A DNA stretch of 64,000 bases from CAWEYO01 sp963813315 (GTDB lineage Bacteria > Pseudomonadota > Alphaproteobacteria > Rhizobiales > Rhizobiaceae): positions 62,001 to 126,000 of the forward strand of contig CAWEYO010000015.1 in NCBI GenBank assembly GCA_963813315.1. Direction: 5' to 3'. The notes under the pieces are model-generated. The model was not told where the DNA came from and made no database searches. It saw nothing but the letters and a program-made list of their open reading frames with translations. Positions 8,843-17,684 of this stretch are shown here, piece after piece. The position numbers and the translations under genes were made by a program. The first letter of the stretch is position 1. Every line of letters starts with the position of its first letter.

Positions 8843-10288
8843 ATGCACGATCTGCTTGTCTCACCGCTTTTCCAAATCGTCGCGCTAGGTGTTGCAGGCA
8901 TCATCGTCTGGCACTTGCAAGGGCGCAGTCGTCCGACCGCTCGCCTCCTGGTCCAGATTGCATTCTTCTGCGCCATGACGGCAATATTGCTCGGAAACGG
9001 TATCTCTCCTTACAAGTTCGAGCCAATGAGAGAAGGCGGCGGTATGCTCATCGCCGCCAAAACGCTGTGGTGGGTGCATCTGGCCTGGGCCGCGATCGGT
9101 TTTGTCCGCATCTATATTGTCCTCGACGGCAGGCCGCGCGAAGCCCGGATGTTGCAGGACCTGATCATCGCCGTAGTCTACCTCGGGGTAACGCTCTCGG
9201 TCTTAGCCTTCGTGTTTGGCTTTGCGATAGGAACGCTCGTCGCGACCTCCGGTGTCATCGCGATCATACTCGGTCTCGCCTTGCAGAGCACCCTGAACGA
9301 TCTTTTTTCCGGCCTGGCGCTCACATTGGGACGTCCGTATGGGATCGGTGACTGGATCATACTAACCGACGGCACCGAAGGACGGGTCGTGGAGAGCACT
9401 TGGCGTTCAACCCAGGTCCTGACGCCGGCCAACAACATCGTCGTTTTGCCGAACAGCTCTCTGGCCAGGATCGGACTGACGAACATCAATCGCCCTGACG
9501 AGACGCATCAGGTGATCCTGCCGCTCCGCGTGAAGCCAACGCGCGCGCCGTCCTTTGTCGCTGAGATGATGCGGCAAGCCATGATTGGTGCAAACAACAT
9601 AGTGCATGATCCTGCTCCCGTCGTCGCGCTCAAGGGCGTCGACGCCTTTGCCATCGAGATCGAACTGCAATTCCGTGTCAGACGTCCCTCCGATAGAATT
9701 CCTGCCAGAAACGAGCTTATCGATCTCGTCTACCGCCAATGTATGGCGACGGGCATATCTCTCGCCCTGCCGGCTTCGTCTGCCGTCTTTATTGAGAACC
9801 TTCAGGCTGGTCATGCCTTACCTGAAACGTTGCAGGAATTGTTGCAGTCCAACCCGATTTTTGCGGGTCTTGAACAGGAAGAGCTGCAGAAGCTGGAAGC
9901 GTCGGCGAGACTACGGCGATACCGGGCCGGCGACGTCCTGCTCAATGGAGCGGATGGCATACCGAACCTGATGGTTGTCCGCTCGGGAGCCGTCGCAGTA
10001 CTTTGTGACGGGGCGGAGGCTATTCGATTGGCACCGGGTGCGATATTCGGACAAATCGATTCGATCGACAGCGAGGCCAAGTACGAAGCCCTAACTGTTC
10101 TCGAAGCGTATGAGATAGATGGGCCGACTTTCGTACCCATGTTGCGAGACCATCCGGAAATCCAAGACAGCCTTTCCCACCACCTCTCTGTCCTTGCGCG
10201 GAGTTCGTCGGCCATGGGCAGTCAGCCTGCTCAAGGGGGGCATGCATCCGCCCTTCTCCGTACAGTTCATGGTTTGTTAGGTCGATGA
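8843..10288 (+). CDS. MscS-family channel with C-terminal cyclic-nucleotide-binding-like domain (bCNG type)
   Basis: About 481 residues starting at the ATG at 8843, chosen because AGGAG lies upstream (8827-8831); the frame is open to a GTG at 8783. Four or five transmembrane segments fill residues 5-170. The pore-lining helix is followed by the MscS beta-domain signature (GDWIILTDGTEGRVVESTWRST and LPNSSLARIGLTNINRPDET) and the vestibule domain. Residues 340-460 form a Crp-type domain (LLQSNPIFAGLEQEELQKLE onward). The phosphate-binding cassette is degenerate: the usual GE becomes GQ and the conserved Arg of the RTA motif is missing (EAKYEALTV). This matches the bacterial cyclic-nucleotide-gated branch of MscS channels, but ligand binding may be lost or altered. 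Confidence 0.88.
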   Translation: MHDLLVSPLFQIVALGVAGIIVWHLQGRSRPTARLLVQIAFFCAMTAILLGNGISPYKFEPMREGGGMLIAAKTLWWVHLAWAAIGFVRIYIVLDGRPREARMLQDLIIAVVYLGVTLSVLAFVFGFAIGTLVATSGVIAIILGLALQSTLNDLFSGLALTLGRPYGIGDWIILTDGTEGRVVESTWRSTQVLTPANNIVVLPNSSLARIGLTNINRPDETHQVILPLRVKPTRAPSFVAEMMRQAMIGANNIVHDPAPVVALKGVDAFAIEIELQFRVRRPSDRIPARNELIDLVYRQCMATGISLALPASSAVFIENLQAGHALPETLQELLQSNPIFAGLEQEELQKLEASARLRRYRAGDVLLNGADGIPNLMVVRSGAVAVLCDGAEAIRLAPGAIFGQIDSIDSEAKYEALTVLEAYEIDGPTFVPMLRDHPEIQDSLSHHLSVLARSSSAMGSQPAQGGHASALLRTVHGLLGR

Positions 10289-10474
10289 TTTGGGACGACG
10301 CTGTCGCGGAGTGTAACCGTGCAGTGGCTTCCACGGTCAGATCCACAGCATGCTCCGCTCTGGCGGCCAAGAGCAAGCAATTGGCATCGAAGCGCAGGTT
10401 GCAGGCCTTGTTGACGCAGGGGCAATCCCCACATGAATGCGGCTGGTGTAACACTGACAGCATGGAGATGTGGC

Positions 10475-10612
10475 ATGAAATTCTTTTCACGCTTTTTTGC
10501 CCGCTGCGGCGGCAACCTGACCACCGCTCTTGAGCGCCAGCGACTGGGCAGGACCATGCCCGGCGAGACGGCAGCCATTGCGGGCACCCGCTTGGGCGTT
10601 CTTGTCGGCTGA
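10475..10612 (+). CDS. Possible 45-residue basic small protein
   Basis: An ATG at 10475 with GGAGA 5-6 bases upstream opens 45 codons (begins MKFFSRFFARCGGN, ends GTRLGVLVG). It ends eight bases before the convergent VOC gene. I know no family. The rest of the 330-base gap between the MscS and VOC genes shows nothing. Only the ribosome-binding site and clean reading frame support it. Confidence 0.25.
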   Translation: MKFFSRFFARCGGNLTTALERQRLGRTMPGETAAIAGTRLGVLVG

Positions 10613-10619
10613 AGATGCT

Positions 10620-11051
10620 TCAGGCTGCCGCGGATTGATCGCCGGCCGCTGTCGCGGCCGCGACATCCATCCAGAACACTTCCCAGATATGGCCATCGGG
10701 ATCCTCGAAACTGCGCCCGTACATGAAGCCATAGTCTTGGGTAGGGGTGGGATCGATGGTGACACCGGCGGCTTTCGCTTTGCCGACCATAGCGTCGACA
10801 TCGTCGCGGCTGTCTGCTGAAAGCGCGATCAGCACCTCGCTGCTTGTTTTGGCGTCGACGATTTTCTTGTCGGTGAACTGCCGGTATTTTTCGTGGGTCA
10901 GAAGCATCGCGTAGATGGTCTCGGAAAAGACCATGCAGGACGCGGTGTCATCGCTGAATTGCGGGTTCTTCGTCGCTCCGATGGACTCGTAGAACCCCGT
11001 CGCCTGCTTCAGGTCGGCGACCGGCAGATTTACGAAGATCATTTTCGGCAT
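10620..11051 (-). CDS. VOC-family (glyoxalase/bleomycin-resistance type) protein
   Basis: The 143-residue product has the paired beta-alpha-beta-beta-beta modules of the vicinal oxygen chelate fold: MIFVNLPVADLKQATGFYES at the N-terminus and a second module ending YGRSFEDPDGHIWEVFWMD, whose Glu is the usual metal ligand. It resembles the subgroup with a longer loop after VFSETIYAMLLT. Members include lactoylglutathione lyases, dioxygenases and antibiotic-binding proteins; nothing here chooses between them. The ATG at 11051 has an AGGAGAAG site upstream. It stands alone between a small ORF and the second cyclase. Confidence 0.85.
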   Translation of the reverse strand: MPKMIFVNLPVADLKQATGFYESIGATKNPQFSDDTASCMVFSETIYAMLLTHEKYRQFTDKKIVDAKTSSEVLIALSADSRDDVDAMVGKAKAAGVTIDPTPTQDYGFMYGRSFEDPDGHIWEVFWMDVAAATAAGDQSAAA

Positions 11052-11258
11052 AACTCTTCTCCTCTTACTTGTCGCCCTTAGGACGATCTGGAGCAGACGA
11101 AGCCGACATCCTAGTAAAGGTGCGCGGGCACACCCAAGGACGTCGGCATGCGTTTGACCGAAGAGAGCGCAGGCTTTCCTTCAGTGAAATAGGCGACAGT
11201 GTCATAGCCTTGCCAAGGCGGGTTTGAAGTAACAGTGCCAGACGATGCAGCAAGCCCT

Positions 11259-13002
11259 CTATGCTTCGACCTGAGCGGCTTCGGCAGGTTTTAGCCCATC
11301 GACCAAATGTTGAAGGTCCACGTCGTTCGCGTAGTGCAGGGTGGCGATCAACTTTTCGATCGTGAACTCCGGATCCAGCTTGCCTATTCGGGCGAAGTGC
11401 GCGGCCGCAGCGGTCCTATCGCCCAACCAGCCATAGGCGGCCGCAACAAAGGCATGTTGGCTGGCGTCCATCTTCGACAGATGCATGAAGGCCTCGACAG
11501 CTTCCGAGTATTCCCGGGCTGCAAAGTGCGCTTTCCCGAGATGACTCCAGAAGCGCTCCGGGTGATGAGGGTTCAGCCGCATGGCCTTGCGAATCCAGTC
11601 GACCCCTTCCTTGGGGCGGCCGAGCCAAGTCAGAAACTCGCCCTGCTGGACCACCACGAGATCGTAGTTCGGGTTGAGCGCGAGAGCGCGTTCCTGGTGG
11701 TGGCGGGCCTTGGTCAGGTCGTTGCGGCTGATGTTGATTGCCGCCAGGATTCGTTGGACGTCCGCGTCGTTGGCGTCCAGCGCCTGTGCCGACTCCGCCT
11801 CGCGGACAATCTCGTCGAAGGTAGCGTCCTTGTCGGCACACCAGCCGTAGCCCCAGGCTTGCCCCAGGATGCAGCCCCTCCAGGCGTGGGCATGCGCGTA
11901 GTCAGGGTCGAGCTCTACTGCCCGCGTTATCAGTTTCAGCGCCTCCTCGTTCTCGGCGCGATTGCTGCGATGGTGGCGCACCTTGGCCGCCAGCACGCAT
12001 TCGTAAGCCGCCAAGCTGGCCGGCGTCTTGCGCGCGACGAGGTCCTGTTGCGCGGCCTCGACGCGGCCCGGCAGCGTTGCCACGATTGCCGCAGTCAGCT
12101 CATCCTGGATGGCGAACACGTCGTCCAGCTTGCGGTCGTATCGCTCGGCCCAAATATGGGTGTCGCTTGCCGTATCGATCAGCTGGGCGGTGACCCTGAG
12201 TTGCCCGCCCGATTTGCGGACGCTGCCTTCCACCAGATATTGCGCGCCCAGCTTCTGAGCGATTTCACGCAGATTCACCGACTGCCCTTTGTAGACGAAG
12301 GTAGAGTTGCGCGAGATCACGAAAAGCTCATGCCGGCGCGACAGTTCCGTGATGATGTCCTCGGTCAGGCCATCAACGAAAAATTCCTGTTCGGAATCAC
12401 CGCTCATATTGGCGAATGGCAGGACGGCGATCGACGGCTTAATGACGCTACGCCGGGCAGCGCCATTGCCCGCCGCCGGTGCAGCCTCATCGAGTATCGC
12501 GCGCCAGACCCGCACCGGGCGTGAAATATTCTTCAGTGACTTCTCGCCCAGATCCTCGAACTTGACTTCAATGCGATCGGAGACCTGTTCGTAAACAGCT
12601 TGGGTGACGCATACCCCGCCGACATCAGCGAGCTGTTCGAACTCTGGCCGCAACGTTGACGCCGTCGCCATAGATGTCGCCTTCATCGAAGATGATATCC
12701 CCCAGGTTGATGCCAATGCGGAACTGGATACGACGGTTCTCCGGCACGTCGGCGTTGCGGCGGCGCATGCGTATCTGCATCTCCGCCGCGCACCGTACGG
12801 CATCCCCCACGCTTTGGAACTCGACCAGCATGCCATCGCCGGTGGTCTTGATAATTCGGCCCTGATTCTTGGCGATTGCCGGATCGATGAGCTCGATCCG
12901 GTGGGTTCTCAACCGGGCGAGCGTGCCTTGCTCGTCGGCTTCCATCAGCCGAGAGTATCCTGCCATGTCGGCTGCAAGCACTGCAGCGAGCCTGTGTTCC
13001 AT
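11259..13002 (-). pseudogene. Class III adenylate/guanylate cyclase with TPR tail, frameshifted
   Basis: From the ATG at 13002 the frame reads a cyclase domain (LAADMAGYSRLMEADEQGT, IKTTGDGMLVEF, FRIGINLGDII, then GDGVNVAAR). It then reaches a TGA five codons later. One extra base at 12642 separates it from the downstream frame, which reads FEQLADVGGVCVTQAVYEQV, the linker SIAVLPFANMSGDSEQEFFV, and a long TPR region ending at 11259. Corrected length is about 580 residues, normal for this rhizobial family. The catalytic metal and transition-state residues all lie before the break. The indel falls right after the AAR codons, as in the paralogue at 1-1305. It could be a pseudogene, a sequencing error or recoding. 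Confidence 0.88.
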
Positions 13003-13138
13003 GCTTCAGCCTCAAAAACACGCAATCTTAACACGGAGTCTCCGAAATCAAAGGCGATCCCAGCGAGCCTTGGAGTATGGTTCGGGATGTTCGCCTTGCG
13101 ACCACCCGGAAGGTTAGAAGCGAAAGTTAGCAATCACC

Positions 13139-13243
13139 TAAAGCGCGTCACTGCAAAACGGATTCATGTGACGCGCTTTAAGCTATTGTTTTTGTGCATG
13201 TCGTTATCCCAAAACCGCTGCACACTTTTGGGCGACATGCATT
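13139..13243 (+). repeat. RIME-type double palindrome, copy 1
   Basis: Two adjacent hairpins: AAAGCGCGTCAC...GTGACGCGCTTTA and TGCATGTCG...CGACATGCA with inner CCCAAAA/TTTTGGG. The same 105-base unit recurs at 36796, 39152 (inverted) and 57559. It matches the Rhizobium-specific intergenic mosaic element class. The rest of the 13003-13322 gap holds nothing I recognise. Confidence 0.85.
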
Positions 13244-13322
13244 AAAGTGCGTGCCCGGCTCGTGACCCGGCGAGTTCCAATCCATCGCCACCGCTTCTGC
13301 GGGGGTTTGTTAGGAATATCGT

Positions 13323-13618
13323 TCAACAGGCTCTTTGCGGAAGAACAACGACGACACGTGTGCGGTCGAACCATTCTTGTGGTTCTTTGTTGGAGCTTTC
13401 CGTGAAAACCTGCCCCATGCCTGTTGCTGACTTGAGAGTAGACGAAATGATGAGAACGTGGCCGTCCACGGTCTCCGTGGTAATCAGACTTCGGATGCTC
13501 TGTGTCGGATGTCCGATTGGTATTTTCCACACTGTAGCCGACGCCTGCAGGGCGCATCACCTCGATCAGTGCGCCGTCGTCGCGGAATTGGAGAGAGCAA
13601 TTCTGGGAATTGCTTAGA
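13323..13618 (-). pseudogene. Possible small degraded ORF downstream of nnrR
   Basis: On the minus strand one frame reads LQFRDDGALIEVMRPAGVGY. After a shift near 13533 the next frame reads IPIGHPTQSIRSLITTETVD, continuing to a stop at 13323 after about 70 codons. The two pieces join smoothly as protein, which suggests one small gene split by a single-base indel. It has no clear start codon. I recognise no family and hold this weakly. Confidence 0.25.
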
Positions 13619-14318
13619 TCATTGCCTTTCCCGGCCTTCTGACAGCACCATCAGCCGGTGCGCGTCGACGATTGTCACCTTCTGGCGACCGCTCATAACG
13701 ATCCCTTTTTCCTCCCAAGCGCTCAGCAGGCGGCTGACCGTGTGCAGCGTCGTGCCGGTCATTTCGGCAATGTCCTGGCGCGATATCGGGAAGTCTATTT
13801 CGATGCCGCCAGGCCGTTTTCCGCCCCGTCTGGTTCACGAGGCGAAGCAGTGCACGTGCGACGCGCTGCTCGACCTGCTCGGTCGACATCTCGACGACGC
13901 GGGTCTGTGTTTCCTGAAGCCGGCTGCCGACGGTCTTGTACGTGTTGGCGCCGAATGCCGGAAACTTCGCAGACAGTTGCGGCCACAGCGCGTTCGGCCA
14001 GACCAGCGCCACGCAGTCCACCGCCGCAATGGCGCTCGCTGGGTAGGTTGTCCGTCCAAGCGCGGCGGCGATGCCGAAGACCTCGCCTTTGCTGATGTAT
14101 CTGACGATCACCTGGTGGCCGTCAGGCGTGGTTCGCACGACACGGATATGTCCATCGAGGAGCACGAAGAATGAATGGGCTTCCGCCTCCTGTTCGAACA
14201 CGGCCGTGTCCTTGGGATAGCGGGTAGAACGCGCGCCGGCAAGCAACTCGTCCATCTCCACGGCGGTGAGACCTTCGAACAGCGGCAATCCAGCAATCAG
14301 CGATCTATCGAGTGCCAC
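13619..14318 (-). CDS. nnrR: Crp/Fnr-family regulator of the NnrR type, single-base frameshift
   Basis: A GTG at 14318 with GAGG upstream starts an effector domain typical of the FNR/NnrR group (LPLFEGLTAVEMDELLAGAR, then SFFVLLDGHIRVVRTTPDGH). No FNR cysteines are present. The long helix ends ALLRLVNQTGRKTA. One extra base near 13812 then breaks the frame. Skipping it gives GGIEIDFPISRQDIAEMTGT, TLHTVSRLLSAWEEKGIV and a stop at 13619-13621: a complete helix-turn-helix, 232 residues in all. NnrR proteins sense nitric oxide and activate nitrite reductase genes. The divergent pseudoazurin gene and nirK carry matching operators, which supports the assignment. As sequenced, the DNA-binding domain would be lost. 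Confidence 0.75.
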
Positions 14319-14391
14319 GGGCCCTCTTTCTGACGCCCATCGAGCCGGATGTCCTTGTTGCTTGGGCGGGCGCCGTCCTTTCTAACGCCAG

Positions 14392-14407
14392 TTTGCGCCA
14401 GCGCAAA
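14392..14407. promoter_or_regulatory. NnrR/FNR-type operator between nnrR and pseudoazurin gene
   Basis: TTTGCGCCAGCGCAAA, with TTGCG-N4-CGCAA at its core, is the arrangement known for NnrR sites. It lies 73 bases from the nnrR start and 72 bases from the pseudoazurin ATG, so one site could serve both divergent genes. Confidence 0.7.
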
Positions 14408-14479
14408 TTGGTGGGCCGCATTTCCCGCTAGTAAGGCGCTAACGGCTGACGCCACCACCGGACGAAAAGGATGAATTCC

Positions 14480-14923
14480 ATGAAACCCTTCGCTTATGCC
14501 GCCGCCGTGTTGTTCCTCCTCGCATTGGCGGGTGGCGCTTCAGCGGAAGAGCACATGATCCAGATGCTCAACAAGGGAGAGAAAGGCGCGATGGTCTTCC
14601 AGCCAAACCTCGTGCAGGCGGCGCCGGGGGACACGATCAAGTTCGTGCCGTCGGACAAGTCGCACAATGCCGAGACGATCAAGGGCATGATCCCTGAAGG
14701 GGCAGAAGCTTTCAAGGGCAAGATGAACGAGGAATTCTCTGTGACCCTGCAGCAGGAAGGCGTCTACGGAGTAAAATGCGCCCCGCACTACGGCATGGGC
14801 ATGGTCGCCTTGATCGTCGTGGGCCAGCCGGTCAACGCCGACGAAGCCAAAGCCGTGAAGCAATCGGGAAAGGCCAAGGCGGCCTTCGCGGAATTGCTCG
14901 GCCAAGCGGTTGCTGCGAAGTAG
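14480..14923 (+). CDS. Pseudoazurin, periplasmic type 1 copper protein
   Basis: About 147 residues. A signal peptide covers residues 1-23 (ends GGASA), so the protein is periplasmic. The mature part is a cupredoxin: copper ligands are His in KSHNAETIKGM and Cys, His and Met in the loop KCAPHYGMGM. Size, spacing and the C-terminal helix are those of pseudoazurin, the soluble electron donor of copper nitrite reductases. I chose the ATG at 14480 because AAAAGG lies nine bases upstream; the ATG at 14471 is too close to that site. It is divergent from nnrR, carries an NnrR-type operator, and lies 1.6 kb upstream of nirK, its likely partner. Confidence 0.9.
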   Translation: MKPFAYAAAVLFLLALAGGASAEEHMIQMLNKGEKGAMVFQPNLVQAAPGDTIKFVPSDKSHNAETIKGMIPEGAEAFKGKMNEEFSVTLQQEGVYGVKCAPHYGMGMVALIVVGQPVNADEAKAVKQSGKAKAAFAELLGQAVAAK

Positions 14924-14936
14924 AAAACGTTGAATG

Positions 14937-15045
14937 GTGAGTAGTGAGTAGTGAGTAGTGAGTAGTGAGAAAATTCCCTGTTCTAAAAGCAAAGGATTTT
15001 CCTTACTAATTACTACTTACTATTACTACTTACTATTTGCAGGGC
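14937..15045. repeat. GTGAGTA tandem array facing a degenerate TACTTACTA array
   Basis: Five consecutive AGTAGTG units (14938-14968) are followed, after a loop with GGAAAA/TTTTCC-type pairing, by a run of ACTTACTA units up to 15040. The right side is a degenerate reverse complement of the left, so the whole segment could fold into one long imperfect hairpin. It lies between the pseudoazurin stop and nnrS. Confidence 0.75.
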
Positions 15046-15105
15046 GGACCGGGCGGGCCTGGAGAGGGCTCGCTCGGTCAACTCATTTTCAGAGGAGTCA
15101 AGAAA

Positions 15106-16281
15106 ATGGCCGTTCCGAGGTTCCGGTCCTATGAGGGACCGGCTGTCCTTTCCTATGGGTTTCGCCCGTTCTTTCTCCTTGGTTCCGTTTACGCCGGCCT
15201 TTCCATCCTGTTTTGGATCCCGGCCTATTCCGGGCATGTCGAGACATTCAGCGTCTTCGCTCCCTTCGACTGGCACGTGCACGAGATGCTGTTCGGCTAT
15301 CTGACCGCCATCGTAACCGGCTTCCTGCTGACGGCGATTCCGAACTGGACCGGGAGACTGCCGGTCCTCGGGCTGCCGTTGCTTGCGCTTGTGGCGCTCT
15401 GGGTCGCGGGCCGCGTGGCGGTCTTTTTCTCGGATATCCTGGGATGGCAGGTCGCAGCAGCGGTCGATTGCTCCTTTCTGGCCGCCGTTGCCGTTGCGGC
15501 GGCGCGCGAGATCATATCCGGCCGCAACTGGCGGAACCTGAAGGTGCTTGTTCCGCTTGCGGTTCTGCTGGCCGCGAACATCTGCTTCCACGTCGAAGTC
15601 CATGTGTCCGGAATTTCGGATGTCAGCCGGCGGCTCGGAATGACCGCCGCTATACTCCTGATCATGATTATCGGCGGGCGCATCATCCCCAGCTTCACGA
15701 GAAATTGGCTGGTGCGCGAAAATCCCGGGCGGCTTCCCGCTCCATTCGGCAATTTCGATATATGTGCCATCGCTGTTTCCGCCGCTGCGCTGCTAACGTG
15801 GTGCGGGTTCCCCGAAGGAAGCGGCACGGCCATCGCTTTCGCCGCCGCCGCGGTGCTCCAGGGGGCGCGCCTCGCCCGCTGGGCAGGAGACCGCACATTT
15901 GCCGATCCCCTCGTCCTGATCCTCCATTTCGCCTACGCCTTCATTCCCATCGGCATGATGCTGATCGCGCTATCGATCCTGCTTCCCTCAGCCGTCCCGG
16001 CAGCGGCCGGCATTCATGCGCTGGGCGGCGGCGCAATCGGCGCGATGACGCTGGCAGTGATGGTGAGGGCGACGTTGGGGCACACAGGACGCGAACTGCG
16101 GGCAGGCCGCTACGCCATGTTCATCTTCACCGCGATCCTCGTAGCCGCTCTGGTCAGGATCGCAGCCGCGTTTGTGCCGGACCTTTTGCTGATCCAGATT
16201 GCCGGTGGCGCGTGGTCGGCCGCGTTTCTCGGCTTCGCTCTGGCATACGGAGCCGCGTTGACGCGGCCGAAGGTGAGTTGA
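15106..16281 (+). CDS. nnrS: NnrS-family heme/copper membrane protein
   Basis: About 391 residues with roughly twelve hydrophobic segments and almost no soluble domain. The start is the ATG at 15106, behind AGAGGAG; the upstream Gly-rich extension to 15037 is discarded. Family signatures are LSYGFRPFFLLGSVYAGL at the N-terminus, the His-containing DWHVHEMLFGY, GRIIPSFTRNW in the middle, and TLGHTGRELRAGRYAM. The conserved His residues bind heme and copper in characterised NnrS. NnrS proteins protect cells under nitric oxide stress and are controlled by NnrR. Position between pseudoazurin and nirK fits. No other denitrification reductase (nor, nos) is present in the window. Confidence 0.9.
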   Translation: MAVPRFRSYEGPAVLSYGFRPFFLLGSVYAGLSILFWIPAYSGHVETFSVFAPFDWHVHEMLFGYLTAIVTGFLLTAIPNWTGRLPVLGLPLLALVALWVAGRVAVFFSDILGWQVAAAVDCSFLAAVAVAAAREIISGRNWRNLKVLVPLAVLLAANICFHVEVHVSGISDVSRRLGMTAAILLIMIIGGRIIPSFTRNWLVRENPGRLPAPFGNFDICAIAVSAAALLTWCGFPEGSGTAIAFAAAAVLQGARLARWAGDRTFADPLVLILHFAYAFIPIGMMLIALSILLPSAVPAAAGIHALGGGAIGAMTLAVMVRATLGHTGRELRAGRYAMFIFTAILVAALVRIAAAFVPDLLLIQIAGGAWSAAFLGFALAYGAALTRPKVS

Positions 16282-16308
16282 GCGATCCCGTCCAAATTGT
16301 CGCACCCG

Positions 16309-16410
16309 GAGCAATTCCAGGAAAAGTGGGAACCGGCTCTCCGTCCGAAATTGCGGAAAAACAAATGCTTAGAGCGGGTTATCGATCCAATGAAGCGGTG
16401 ATCCGCTCTG
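16309..16410 (+). repeat. Dispersed repeat family 2, copy 1
   Basis: AGCAATTCCAGGAAAAGTGG, a central AATTGCGGAAAAACAAA and a terminal inverted pair AGAGCGG...CCGCTCT. The same unit occurs at 47700-47803, and half of it at 32560-32605. Here it abuts the nirK operator. Confidence 0.75.
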
Positions 16411-16427
16411 GCGCATGCCGCGCCATC

Positions 16428-16443
16428 TTTGCGCCAGCACAAA
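16428..16443. promoter_or_regulatory. NnrR/FNR-type operator upstream of nirK
   Basis: TTTGCGCCAGCACAAA differs from the site at 14392-14407 by one base. It sits inside a longer palindrome (16423-16448, arms CCATCTTTG/CAAAGATGG), 64 bases before the nirK ATG. Confidence 0.7.
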
Positions 16444-16507
16444 GATGGATTGGCTGAGCGCGCATACGGTCGTCCTGTCGATAACGACATTTCACAAGGA
16501 GACAAAA

Positions 16508-17612
16508 ATGTTCACGCGACGCGAAGCCCTCATCGGAGCAGCCATGGCGGCTGCCGCGGCGGCCGCGATACCCGCGCTTCCGGCAATGGCGCAGACAGCC
16601 GAACTCACCTCATTGCCACGCCAGAAGGTGGCGCTTGTAGCTCCGCCCTTCGTCCATGAGCACCAGCAGGTTGCCACGGGCGGCCCGAAGGTGGTCGAAT
16701 TCACGATGAAGATCGAGGAGAAGCCGATCGTCATCGACGACGAGGGAACAACCCTCAGGGGCATGACCTTCAACGGCTCGATCCCGGGCCCGATGATGGT
16801 CGTCCACGAGGGCGATTATCTGGAACTGACGCTGGTCAATCCCGAAACCAACGAGATGCCGCACAATATCGACTTCCACGCCGCCACCGGTGCGCTCGGA
16901 GGCGGAGCGCTGACGCACGTCAACCCCGGCGAACAGGTGACGCTCCGTTTCAAGGCGACGCGCACCGGAACCTTCGTCTATCACTGTGCGCCCGAGGGGA
17001 TGATCCCCTGGCATGTCGTGTCGGGCATGAGCGGGACGGTGATGGTGCTGCCTCGCGACGGGCTGAAGAACGACAAGGGCGAGCCCGTGCGTTACGACCG
17101 GATCTACTATGTCGGTGAGAACGAGTTCTACATTCCGCGGGACGAGGCCGGAAACTACAAGACCTTCGAGTCGCTCGGCGACAGCTACGCCGACACCCTG
17201 GCGGTCATGCGGGGCCTGATCCCGACCCATGTCGTCTTCAACGGCAAGGTAGGTTCGCTTACCGGTGAGAACGCCATGAAGGCCAAGGTCGGCGAGACGG
17301 TCCTGATCGTTCACTCACAGGCAAACCGCGATACGCGGCCGCACCTGATTGGCGGGCATGGCGACTATGTCTGGGAAGAAGGCAAGTTCGCGAACCCGCC
17401 CGCCAAGGACCTCGAGACCTGGTTCATTCGCGGCGGCTCGGCGGGAGCGGCGCTCTACACCTTCCTGCAGCCCGGCGTCTATGCCTACGTCAACCACAAT
17501 CTCATCGAGGCGGTCGAACTGGGCGCCACAGCCCACTTCATGGTCGAAGGCGAGTGGAACGATGACCTGATGAAGCAGATCGCAGCGCCGCGCACCCATT
17601 GCGTCGAATTGA
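16508..17612 (+). CDS. nirK: Copper-containing nitrite reductase, indel near the C-terminus
   Basis: The ATG at 16508 has AAGGAG upstream. A Tat-type leader (FTRREALIGAAMAAAAAAA, ending PALPAMAQ) sends the enzyme to the periplasm. Two cupredoxin domains follow. Type 1 copper ligands are in MPHNIDFHAATG and HCAPEGMIPWHVVSGM; type 2 ligands are the His of DFHAATG, the His of FVYHCAP and the His of PHLIGGHGD. It reduces nitrite to nitric oxide with electrons from pseudoazurin. One extra base near 17591 pushes the frame on to 17908, across the nirV start. Removing it gives IAAPAPIASN and a stop at 17610-17612 (367 residues, normal for the family), which I take as the true end. Confidence 0.93.
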
Positions 17613-17684
17613 GTTTGTCGCGGGAACGATCAACGCGGCCCGTCGGGACTGCCGGGCCGCGTCTTTCGCCGGAAAGGGCGGATC

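Noticed and set aside
13139..13243. Transposon or IS ends at the RIME repeats
   Set aside because: No transposase, no target duplication visible, and copies are about 105 bases of pure hairpin in intergenic DNA.
14937..15045. CRISPR array
   Set aside because: The repeats are 7 bases, contiguous and without spacers; no cas gene is present.
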